A DNA stretch of 64,000 nucleotides from Latrodectus hesperus (lineage: Eukaryota; Arthropoda; Arachnida; Araneae; Theridiidae). Below, one piece after another: positions 37,602 through 47,800 of this stretch (position 1 is its first letter; every line of letters starts with the position of its first letter). The notes below the pieces were generated by a model. It ran no database searches. It was not told the origin of the DNA and saw only the letters and a list, made by a program, of their open reading frames with translations. The position numbers were made by a program, and so were the translations under genes. The DNA lies in the NCBI GenBank assembly GCA_037975125.1, contig CM075860.1, forward strand, positions 18,088,983 through 18,152,982, given 5' to 3'.

Positions 37602-40215
37602 GTTGTAGCTTGTATGTGTTACTAATTTTCAGCATCCTTTGGCTTTGTTCAATGGCTTTGCCATTTGGTTTCCAGATTATTTTAAAGATGTAAATGGGTC
37701 TAAATAATTTTTGAATGATGAGTTCCTTTTTATAACAAATTTTCAAGACACGAGTATTTCTCTGAACAATTAGCTGTATCATAAATGTAGTTCTGTTTAA
37801 GTGAAACCGAATATGTGTGCTTCTGTGCCATCTAATTTTATGTCAACCAGTTTTTAAGACGCTGAGTTACCAGTAAAAGTTGAATCATAATTATTATATA
37901 GCAGATGACAATTATTGTATATTTCATTTCACTTGTTCTCAAAATTTTGTATGTATCTACAAAAGAAAGCAATTATTTTTACAAATTAAATCTGGAATTC
38001 TTATTGTAAACATTATAGGTCATGTTTATCTCATTTATTTCAATATTCAAGGTAAAAAGTAATTGTAAACATTTATATATAAATACTATCTATCAATTTT
38101 ATTATCATATTCTTTTTGTATCTATAAAAAAATTCAACAAAATACTAAAGTTCGTTTATTGTTTATTAATATGAAGTTAAAAATAACTTATTTTCAGATT
38201 TAATGTTGTCATTCATTTTTTTTATTAGAAAAGTAATAGCCTGGTTGAGAAAGGATTCGTTCTCGTTGATTTGAAGAAGTGTTTCAATGCCTGAGCTAGA
38301 CAAAAACTATTATGATTAGAGAATCTATGGACAATAAAAGTTTTGTGCTATTTAAGTACTTATTCGGAATTGATTTTGTTATTTGACTGTGTAATCCAAT
38401 ACCAGAGTGATTGACTATGCAAGATAAAAAATATTGTCCAGAAAGATGCCGCATAACCTAACCTAACCCATTATCCTCATTTTAAGTAACGTTGATGTAT
38501 GTTCAGTTATTTAAATGTATTTAATATTATAATTTAATAATCATATAACAATAAATGTATTTAATATTATATGGCGCGAACCAGCTCAGTCCTTATTTTG
38601 TTAGAGTATAAGCGATCACATGTGATTTATCAAGTTCGAAATACTTGACAAAGCATTAAATATTTTTGTAAAATTGAATAAAACAAGTTCAAATATTAAT
38701 GATAGAATTATAAATTCGAAGGAAATTAATTTCCGATCCTTATAATTGTGATCATTGAAATAAAAACGTGCTCTTATCTTTTCTTTCTTATCTTCGAAAG
38801 GCAAGAATTTTGAACAGTTTATCTGATTCATACTACCCATTATTGTCACAGCAAACGAAAACAATGGATGAAATATTCTAAGAGTTCTATTCTTTCTTTG
38901 TATGATTCAGTTTTTTCTCGTATTTATTTCTAGAGGCATTTATTTATTTTTTCTTAGTTTTTGTATTAACATTGGCTTATTTTTTTTCATTTTTATTCAA
39001 TATGAACGATAAGAAATGAAAGATTACATGCGTAAGTTTTGATTAAACACAAGTTAAAAGAACTTAGAATTGTATTTGAAATTGATAAAAATATGATTAA
39101 ATTTTTAATGTTTTCTCTCACCATGCAAAAGAGAAGAAAACTATAAAAATTTGAAAAAATGAATTTAAGTTAATTATGATATTGCTCTAACAATTTCAGT
39201 GTGATTCAACATATTGCTGCTAAAAATGACATTTATAGTGATCCAATGTGGACTCTAAACTAGCTTAACTATTTAACAAAAATGCATGGAGTTGAAAGTT
39301 TCGAACCAACTATATTTGGTGCAGAAACAAAACAAATCTTTTATTATATCATGAGCTTCATCCAGATAAAAGAGGCTTCATTTAACTATCAAGTTTCAAG
39401 AGATTGGATATGAAGATATATTTGACACATCATAATTGGTTGCTTAATAGATGGAAAATATTGTACGGATGCATTTATTACCCGTCACTTCTTGTTTTCC
39501 GGGTAGATTTTTAATATTTAGTGAGCCTTTCATTTTTCAAGAAAGAAACCCATTTAGTAAGCAACCCAGGAATTTTTCACTTTTTCTTTATGATTGTTTA
39601 TGCAGCAAGCAAACACGCAGTATTCTCTCCTAATTGTTCATTTGTAATTGGAATTGAATCTTGGACTGATCAATTTGACGAGGGTATCCAACACTACGTC
39701 ACACAGGACAAAAATAAAGAAACACTAAAGCTTATAATTCATACATGAACTTATTGTTGTAGAAAATCTGCATACTGATAAATCGATTTAAAAATTTTTA
39801 GTAAAGGAAATGTAAATGAAATAATTGCAGAATATAATTAAGAAAGAAATGTCTGTATTTTTGGTATGAATTAATATCTAATTGGAGCTATTCAATTATT
39901 GGCAAAAATGTGAGCGAAAAAATCACGTAATTTTCTGTCAGGTAAAATAATCTTACATGTCTTTGTAATAACGATAATGTAATTAGAATTTTACAAACTC
40001 AAAACTGAAAATTGACATATGAAATTTTTTAACCTCATTTTTCACGGGAATTCAGAATTTAGTATTTCATGGAGAAAGGGTATGCAAACAATTTATTAAG
40101 ATTAGAGGAGAGAGAGAGAGTTTAGTGTCTTCAAATAAAACGATTAATCCACTGAATTTTCCAAAAACATATTATTTTGAAATTTTAATTTATAGCTTCC
40201 TGGAAACATACTTCG
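37602..40215. other. AT-rich sequence, nothing recognised
   Basis: About 2.6 kb. It holds AACCTAACCTAACCCA at about 38456, a short telomere-like or chance run. The 60-82-aa frames here (37573-37782, 38616-38864, 39451-39748) have no recognisable domain. Confidence 0.4.
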
Positions 40216-40513
40216 CTGTTGTTGCTGTACTAACATGCTTCTCTGTATCTATCCCTAAGTTGGGCTCAACCATTTAGATAGCAGTAGCCTGTTGGAGTCT
40301 TCGTGATTTTGAATCAAGTGGTAAACTGAAGACCCCAATAATTAACCTGTCATCCTCAGAGGCATCATTTCACTAGAAGGACATTGCGACTATGTCTAAT
40401 TTTTAAAAGCCTCAGTCAACTTTGCGAATATGATGGATCTTCGGTTAAGCTAGGATTCAAATTCACTACCTAGTTAAAACAACGCCGTAACCACTAGCCC
40501 ACCACGGCCCTCA
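40216..40513 (-). mobile_element. SINE family B, copy 4
   Basis: On the minus strand the head is GGCCGTGGTGGGCTAGTGGT, then TAGGTAGTGAATTTGAATCC (box B). The body is GAAGATCCATC, GTCGCAATGTCC, GTGAAATGATGCCTCTG, ATTATTGGGGTCTTC and AAAATCACGAAGACTCC, and it ends CAGCAACAACAGC. The blocks match the 29.4-kb and 50.3-kb copies in order. No TSD was confirmed. Confidence 0.78.
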
Positions 40514-40584
40514 CATAAATAATTGTGAAGGCGAGCAGCAGATTCTACATTAAAGTAAACGAATTTGGAATATTTTGACATCCC

Positions 40585-40852
40585 CAAGCACGTTGTAATT
40601 TCCAACCATAATCAGGTGATGAGGTCACATCTAGTTGGAACTCTCTTCTACTCATCCACGCCACACCAGCGGAAGGACTTTGGACATCATAAATGAACGT
40701 GGACACGTCCCCAACCGACAGAGCTCTAATAATCTAAAGAAGGAAAATGTGGTAACCTTTCCGATAACTGCCTGCGGGAAATGAGGTTTCGTTTTCCTTA
40801 TATTAACAGGAAGCAGCGTGAAATTACCAAGACACTAAAGTTTTAGTTACAT
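40585..40852 (+). repeat. Interspersed repeat family D, copy 2
   Basis: Shares CATCCACGCCACACCAGCGG, GGTAACCTTTCC, TTAACAGGAAGCAGCGTGAA and ATTACCAAGACACT in the same order as 33752-34058. Both copies lie next to a family B SINE, here in the opposite orientation. Confidence 0.6.
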
Positions 40853-41764
40853 GGATATTAAAATTGTTGATTAAATTGAAGAACGGGGTGGGAATTGAAG
40901 AATTTCATCTTCTAATGTTCTTATTGATAAATATTTTAATGTATGTGGATAGGTATCACTCATTAGAAAATGATTCCTGAAAGCTGTACTTAGAGATGGT
41001 AATTGAATGTGTAATCAATTTTAATTCTAAGATTGATCATTTCTAATCTTAATTGTTACCGTTAATACTGCTCAGAATTTTTTTATACTGTGAATTCCAT
41101 TTGAATTACTCTAAAATGTCTTCGGAAAAACAAATAGATCATACAAAATAAAATATCCAATTTCTATTATAAAAAAGATAAATCAAAGGACATCAAATTT
41201 GTGTACTTAGCATATTCAAACATTAAAGCTGAACTAAAATACATAAAATTCCAACAAAGAGTATCGAGAGTTTTTCACGCGAAAAAATAGAGTTAAATTT
41301 GCGTTGTTTTCAAACAAGAAATGAACTAGAATTATAATTCTGATTTATGTTCTGCTACATGAGGCTTGCACATGAATCAGAATTCATCTTACAGGCATCT
41401 ATATTTCATCAATACGAGTAATAGTAGTTTCGAAACCAGCTTTGAGCATTTATAATCTTTGAAATGGTCATATTAGATACAGGAAATCCTAAAGAAGTAT
41501 CATATACCTTCTGATGCTAAAGAAGGAAATGTTTTATAGTTATAATTAGCGAAAAGTCAAATAGTTATTGATTTTGAATGTTCAGAAACTCATTTTAGAG
41601 TCTGAAAACAGTGTGTGCGAACTTTTCTCAACTATATTAGTCTCAAATCTGACGGCTTACAAGGTAGTTTCATTGTTGTTGGAGTAAAAGTTTGATCATA
41701 AAACTGTTAAAAGTCAGACGTGGCCATATTTCTTTTTATTGCATATATCTATTTTGAAGTGAGT
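40853..41764. other. AT-rich sequence, nothing recognised
   Basis: No gene recognised. Confidence 0.45.
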
Positions 41765-42019
41765 AAAGAGGCTGCATGCCTGGAACCAGGGGGTATGCGT
41801 ACCCCTCTGGGGCTTGAGCTAGCCACCAGGCGCGTAGGCAGGTGGTGGATAGCCGAAAGTCCTGTAGGAATAACAGGATAGCCTCGAATATTGAATAAGA
41901 GGCCGCGAACCAGCTCCCGTAAACCCTGGTGTTATGCGTTCCGTGCCTAGGGCTAATTGGCACCGCGGTATTGGTGTCTTAACGGAGCCTCTAGTTGCCT
42001 GGCGAACTTCTAGAGTAAT

Positions 42020-42406
42020 TTGCCTTGCCCAGTAACTCAGGCAATGCTGGGTGGACTTATATTACCTGAGCTTTTTAATTGTTATCTTGTGGCTGAAAAG
42101 ACACAAGTAATAACAAACCTTTCTGCATTTGCAGGTGAAGCCTCTGAAGTAGACCTTCCTGAAAAAGACAAGGGAACTCAGAGGCAATCTTGTAAAGGGG
42201 CAGTTATCAATCCTTCGCTTGAGGTAGAAATGACCTCTAAACCATCTTCTTCTGGTGAAAGTCGGGAAGCTATCTCTAGCATGTCTGACTTTCTGACCAG
42301 ATGGAACTGTTTCAGCAAGACCTTATCTGCTGGAAATGTCATGCGCAAGGGGAAACGGCAGAGCATATCATTTATGAATGTGAGGCTCTTGCCCTCCCTA
42401 GATTAA
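42020..42406 (+). CDS. 128-aa frame of the deleted LINE (ORF1-like start)
   Basis: An open frame from ATG 42020 (MPCPVTQAMLGG; the alternative ATG 42047 gives MLGGLILPELF) to a stop at 42404-42406. Its first ~85 residues are Ser/Glu/Lys-rich and lack a zinc knuckle, possibly the N-terminus of the parent element's ORF1. After about residue 93 it reads the ORF2 C-terminal region in the wrong frame. Whether it is translated is unknown. It is best viewed as the remnant left by the internal deletion. Confidence 0.35.
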   Translation: MPCPVTQAMLGGLILPELFNCYLVAEKTQVITNLSAFAGEASEVDLPEKDKGTQRQSCKGAVINPSLEVEMTSKPSSSGESREAISSMSDFLTRWNCFSKTLSAGNVMRKGKRQSISFMNVRLLPSLD

Positions 42407-42507
42407 CTTCTTTAGGCATCATCTATACTAGAGAGTTATACCTAGACTCCATTAAAGGGTTATCGGACTTTATTAATAAAGTGGGTGACCCGAGCAAATG
42501 GAACTAG
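42292..42507 (+). pseudogene. ORF2 C-terminal zinc segment of the deleted LINE
   Basis: In the frame offset from the preceding one: DQMELFQQDLICWKCHAQGE, TAEHIIYECEALALPRL, ending GDPSKWN-stop at 42507. C-x2-C, H and C in the spacing CxxC-x8-H-x4-C are the C-terminal CCHC of many arthropod LINE ORF2 proteins (typical form C-x2-C, ETAEH[IV]-x2-ECEAL). No upstream RT remains. Confidence 0.75.
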
Positions 42508-42639
42508 GAAGCATTGGGTTTGGAGTTAATGGTACAAAATGCTGATAAAAGCAGAGGTGCCCAATGACATACAAACCCAATTCTAAGAAGAAGAAGAAGA
42601 AGAAAGAGGCTGCATAGAGACATTGACAGCTTCCGACTC

Positions 42640-43018
42640 ATTCGCTTTCCACGAAGTTTATTTTGTATGGAAAGGTAAATGCAGACAAAATGTCTTATTC
42701 CTGCTGCTTGCCACTGGTGTTGTAGAAAGCGACCGAACTGCATTCTTGAGCTCGAGGGGTGTCAACCAGAAATCACAACAATTTCAACACTAAACAGCGG
42801 TCGTCTTAAAGGATTAACTTTTACCTCCAGCTGCGAAGTTTTTCATACCTGCAACAAGCGTCATCTAAAACCAGACTTTTCGGAGCATTTCCTAGATTTC
42901 TTGGGTTTAAGTTTAAATGACCTAATATCATCTCAACTTATTTGGTAGCTTTAACTGTTGTAGAAAATATGGAGTCATGGACCTGTTGCCAGATCATGAA
43001 AGATTAGTGACAACAACA
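42640..43018 (+). pseudogene. LINE C-terminal fragment with (ACA)n tail
   Basis: The 89-aa frame 42679-42948 reads LIPAACHWCCRKRPNC, LNSGRLKGLTFTSSCEVFHT, CNKRHLKPDFSEHFLDFLGL, SLNDLIS. It aligns block by block with the fragment at 37252-37601 (SGHLRSLKF; PEHILECLGLSTDDL). An untranslated end, TATGGAGTCATGGACCTGTT, and a GTGACAACAACAACG tail follow. It has lost key Cys residues (LDFLGL for LDCLGL). It lies only about 25 bp after the deleted LINE's TSD, making a nested cluster. Confidence 0.72.
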
Positions 43019-43361
43019 ACGTAACGAATGAGCTCTTGGGAATCTCCTTGGTATTTACTCGTATAAAACGTGGAAATGAGCTATAACCGGCCATATATTT
43101 CTAAGCGTTATGAATATCTTACAGCAGTTTTTTTATCAGGTTGTGTGCTGTCATAATACAAATGTTTTTAAGTAACATCTTAGGCATAATGAACACTTCG
43201 AAATGACAATTTTGTAATTCAGACTGCATAAATGGCATCTTTCTGTAGCTTTTTTACATGACATTATTTCTTCAGCTAATAAGAATTTGTTCAAAAGTTT
43301 CAATATTAAGATAATCACTTCAGTAAAAAGATGAAGCAAAACTATTCTGCTGACAAATTAA

Positions 43362-43365
<4 letters not shown>
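43019..43365. other. AT-rich sequence, nothing recognised
   Basis: No feature seen. Confidence 0.4.

Positions 43366-43436
<71 letters not shown>
43366..43436. repeat. (TA)n microsatellite, about 71 bp
   Basis: Perfect TA dinucleotide array. Confidence 0.95.
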
Positions 43437-43437
<1 letters not shown>

Positions 43438-44608
43438 TTATCTATGGACTTACTTTAAGCAAATACTTTTTTAAGATATATGGCTTGATTCGATAGTTTA
43501 TTTTGTAACAAACTTTCATTAAGGGAAAAATTTAGTTTTTGCTGTTGCGCAAAATCATAGTGTAGTTACAAAATGAAAATACGTCATGTCTTTTAAAAAG
43601 TGAATCAGATGGCAGTTTATTGTAAAAATTATTATTTCATATATTATCCATTAAAAAATTCGTGTAAAAGAAGAAAAACTAATTATATAAGGAATTAGAA
43701 AATATTATATTTTTTTAAAATATACTTTAAGTACTGAAATTTTTCTACTTAAATTTTGTGTGCATTAATTATTTTTGTTGTGCAATAACCAAATAGCACT
43801 CCCGAATTCTTAAATCAAAATAAAATCAACAGATGTAAAAATAGTATTTTATAGTTGAGATTAAAAAAAGTGCTGTAAAACCACAAATCCGCGCGCGGAG
43901 AAAATTTCTATGGAAAAAGAATTTTTTCCGAAAAAAAAACCAAAGTACTGCTTCAAAGAAGAAGTGAAAAATCGATAAATTAGGGCAATGTGGAAGATTC
44001 TGTTAAAAATAAAGAAATCAAATAGTGTGTAGGGAAAAAAAAAACGATAAGCGAGGACAACGAGATGTTGAACCAAAATAAACAATTTGTCAGTTCCTGA
44101 CAAAGATTTCTTTTTGTTTCCGGTTTGTGAATGAAAAAACAATTTTATTTTAGATAAAAAGCGATGATTGTGTAACAAGTTTCTTTCGATAAAATCTATA
44201 ATCTTTTGGCATTCATGGAAAAGAAAAAGAAGTTTGGAAAATTTAAGAATAATCTAAGAAATTAATTACTTTTAAGCTATTTTGTAAGCAGTCAAGCATA
44301 TTTTTTTGTTAAAATTAAAAGTATGGTTAATTTTGAGTATCCATACTTTACAATTCATCCAATTTTGTATGCATATGTATGATAAAAGAAATGTTTTTAA
44401 CATTAATTGTGTTGGTTGGATCGTTATTGTAAACGTGTTTCTGGTTTTCTACTTCTGTTAATCGAAACTAAAGAATACAGTTTCTACGATCAATCAAGTT
44501 GGAAAGCTGAGGAAAGCTCTTCCTTCTAAAACATGAGATCTTACAGAAGTTTTGACATAGATTACCTTTCTCAACAATATGATAATCTAAAGGCTCAAAT
44601 ATGTTGCA
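43437..44608. other. AT-rich sequence, nothing recognised
   Basis: The 105-aa minus-strand frame at 43861-44178 is Phe-rich from poly-A/T composition and has no motif. I do not call it a gene. Confidence 0.4.
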
Positions 44609-44622
44609 TCATGGCTACTAGG

Positions 44623-44648
44623 TTGGTTGGTTGGTTGGTTGGGTTTTA
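44623..44648 (-). repeat. (CCAA)n 3' tail of the LINE
   Basis: On the plus strand TTGG is repeated five times before GTTTTATGGCG. Read on the element's strand this is CCAACCAACC..., a tandem-repeat tail in place of poly(A), as known in several I-type LINEs. Confidence 0.9.
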
Positions 44649-44682
44649 TGGCGCAAGGTCCAAAATCGGACATGCTGCGCCA
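44649..44682 (-). promoter_or_regulatory. 3'-terminal stem-loop of the LINE
   Basis: On the element's strand TGGCGCA-GCAT-GTCC-GATTTT-GGAC-C-TTGCGCCA folds into an outer 7-bp and an inner 4-bp stem directly before ATAAAACCC and the tail. It is retained in the 58-bp copy at 11297-11330. Placement suggests a recognition structure for the element's own reverse transcriptase; that role is inferred. Confidence 0.6.
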
Positions 44683-44891
44683 AGAAATAAGTTTTGAAGA
44701 AGATATTTAATTTTTTTTTAATTTATTGTTATTTTATTTTATTTATTCACTTATTTACTTTTTTGGAAACCCAAGCAACATTAAAATTATAAAAAACAAA
44801 AATTAGTGTATATATATCATATTAAAATCCAATTATAAAATATAAATGGTAAAACAAAATTATATATACATTTAAAATTTAAAATTGTAAA

Positions 44892-47800
44892 TTAAATATA
44901 ATATAAAAAACCTATTGCCCTCAAAAAGGCAAATAGGTTCCCGTGGGGTGGCTCCCCCAGCAAATCAAATAAGTTTAAGATATCACATTTAAAAAAGAGT
45001 AAACGATATTGGTTAAAATATTTGCATGAAATTAAAATATGATAAACAGTGAATGGTTCATCACACGTTTCACACCAAGGATTTAATTCGCTTAGAAACA
45101 AATGTCTATGTGTGAAACGTGTGTGTCCGATACGAAGGCGGGTTAATCTTACATCAGCACTTCGTATCGGTAAAACTGTTAATGAGGTGATGTATGGGAA
45201 TATGGCACGCAATTTATTATTGACCTGCATGTTCCATGACTCCTGCCAAAGAGAATGGATTAATATTTTAACATTTTTTCTCACGTCAGACAAAGGAACT
45301 GATGGAAGACACGGGCCAGATGCAGATTTAGCAGCTGCATCAGCCCTCTCATTGCCATCGAGACCTACATGACTTGGGATCCAGCAGAAAAATATTTCAT
45401 ATCCCTTGCCAGCAAGGGAATCTAATGCTCGGAAAATTCTAGACACAACAGGATGGCAGTCAAAGCTACTGTTCCGCAAAGCTTCCAACACACTCAAACT
45501 GTCAGTGTACACACAGTATTTAAAATTATCACATGTATTCATCTGCTGAAGAGCTTGGTAAATAGCACTTGCTTCAGCAGAGAAGATGGAACAGGATGGA
45601 TGGAGGCTGTAGCTAAGTGTTTTGTTCTCAATAACTACAGCACAACCAACATGTCCTGTAGATTTTGAACCATCAGTGAAAACTGGTGTATACGTGGTAT
45701 ACTGACAGCGATGTGAGGCATATAGCTGCTGGAAAACAGTAGTTGCTGTGTCTGATTTTCTAAAACGAGCAAAAGGATTGATGATTTTAATCTGTGGATC
45801 GTACCAAGGTGGGTGTAGAAGAAGGTCCGTTTTATCAAAACGGACATCACATAGGTCTGAATATAATAAGTTGGACTTTGTCCGAGTGAGAAAAGGTGGA
45901 ATGCTGTATGAGCGTGCGTCATACAGCCTTATTAATGCAGGAGTAGCAGTCATGGATCTTAATGGATGATGAGGGTCAGCCATAATTTTTGCATAATAAT
46001 TGAGAGACAGCTGCATTCGTCTCAGGTCTAAAGGCAGTTGTTCGCAAATCGCATATAGACTCTGGACGGGTGATGTGCGGAATGCGCCTGAGCATATTCT
46101 CAAAGCAGAGTGATGTATTGTATCCAATCTGCGTAGAACGGAAGACCTAGCAGATCCATACACAGCACACCCATAGTCAATACGAGATAAAATTAATGAT
46201 TGGTAGACACGAAGTAGTGCCGTGCGATCAGCACCCCAAGATGTATTAGAAAGCACCTTGAGGATATTAAGCGATCGCTCGCACTTCTTCCGCAAATGAA
46301 GAACATGCGGAAGAAAATTTAACTTCCGGTCAAAAGTTATTCCCAGAAATTTTATCTCGTTGACAACAGGGATAGGTGTATTATTTATGCAGATTGTAGG
46401 ATCATTATGTAGGCTGGTCTTCTTGCAAAAATGGATACAATTACTCTTACTAGGAGATAATGTGTGGCCATTCTCAGCACACCATGCAGCAAGTTTGTTA
46501 ACAGTTGTTTGTAGTTGTCTCTCAATTAAACGCATGTTAGAACCCTCACATGAAATTTGCAGGTCATCAACATAAAGCGTGCCATATACAGGAGGTGAAA
46601 TTTGATGAAGGATGCAACTTATGTACAAGTTAAAAAGTGTGACACTTAAAATAGAGCCTTGGGGTACACCCTCGGCTTGAATAAAAGTATTGGACATAAC
46701 TGAACCAATACGAACTTTAAAACCACGGGAGCACAAAAAATTTTCTATAAATATTGGCAAATTACCCCTAAAGCCAAAATCATACATCCTACGGAGAATT
46801 CCATAACGCCACGTACGGTCATAAGCCTTCTCTATGTCGAAGAAAATGGAAACGAGATGATTTCTCCGCACAAAGGCATTGCGGATCTGCGTTTCCAGGT
46901 ATGTAATATTATCAAGAGTGGACCTTCCTTTACGGAAGCCACTCTGATTGATATGGATATATTTATTTATTTCTAAGACATAGATGAGGCGGGCATTGAC
47001 CATACGTTCGAGAGTCTTACACAAGCAACTCGTCAGAGCAATTGGTCGATAACTTGAAGGAGCAGAAGGATCCTTACCAGCCTTAAGGATCGGAATCACT
47101 ATTGCTTCGCTCCAAAGTGATGGAAATTGGTATTCAGTCCAGATCCTATTAAACAAAAACAGCAAGTTCAACAGGGAATCTGGACTTAAATGGCGAAGCA
47201 TTTGATAGCTGATTCCATCTGGTCCTGGGCTAGTATCATGGGCCTGCTGTAATGCTCTCTTCAATTCCAACATCCGAAATTCACAGTTGTAAGGCAAAGC
47301 TTGTCCATGGTTGAAACGAATTGGTGTTCGCTCAGCACGACTCTTTGTCCTTAAGAACGAAGGACTATAAGAGTCGTTGCTTGAGACGCTAGCAAAGGTT
47401 TCACCAAGGACGTTAGCGATATCCTTAGGAGAAGAGTGCACAGCAGCTCCGGATTTTAGAATAGGAATAGAGAATTCCCTATACATTCCATTGGCTGCTT
47501 TCACTCTTCTCCACAACTGTTTACTGGATGTGGAAGAAGTTATTGATGATACATAGCGGGACCATGATTCCTTCTGACTTCGACGACGAGCTCTGCGAGC
47601 TAATGCTTTTGCTCTCTTATAGGCGATAAGATTCTCCGTTGTGGGGTATCTTCTGAATAGCCCCCATAACTTCCTCTGTTTCTTATAGGTGTTTTGACAT
47701 TCATCATTCCACCAAGGTTTGCAACGCCGGTGTGGTATAGAGGAACACTTAGGTATTGATGCATCAGCTGCATTTATAATTGTTTCAGTGACTTTAAATA

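Larger units (their letters stand above)
41765..42615 (+). mobile_element. Internally deleted LINE (825 bp) with 13-bp TSD
   Basis: The element spans 41778-42602. Perfect copies of AAAGAGGCTGCAT lie at 41765-41777 and 42603-42615. The 5' part is GC-rich, begins GCCTGGAACCAGGGGG and can fold (CAGGGGGTATGCGTACCCCT). An open frame begins at ATG 42020. The 3' part encodes the LINE C-terminal zinc motif CWKCHAQGETAEHIIYECEA, then a short UTR and a (GAA)n tail at about 42586-42602. Endonuclease and RT are missing. It has both ends and a TSD, so it inserted as a unit: a non-autonomous deletion derivative that would rely on a parent LINE in trans. A GenBank-style gene call here would be misleading. 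Confidence 0.88.

Noticed and set aside
38450..38470. Telomere-like AACCTAACCTAACCC run
   Set aside because: Only about three imperfect units; too short to call an interstitial telomeric repeat.
43861..44178. 105-aa minus-strand ORF as a host gene
   Set aside because: Phe/Leu-rich composition from A/T runs, no motif, no neighbouring exon signals.
45049..46575. Plus-strand ORFs of 71-107 aa (45049, 45453, 45748, 46360)
   Set aside because: They lie antisense to the intact LINE ORF2 with its full set of motifs.
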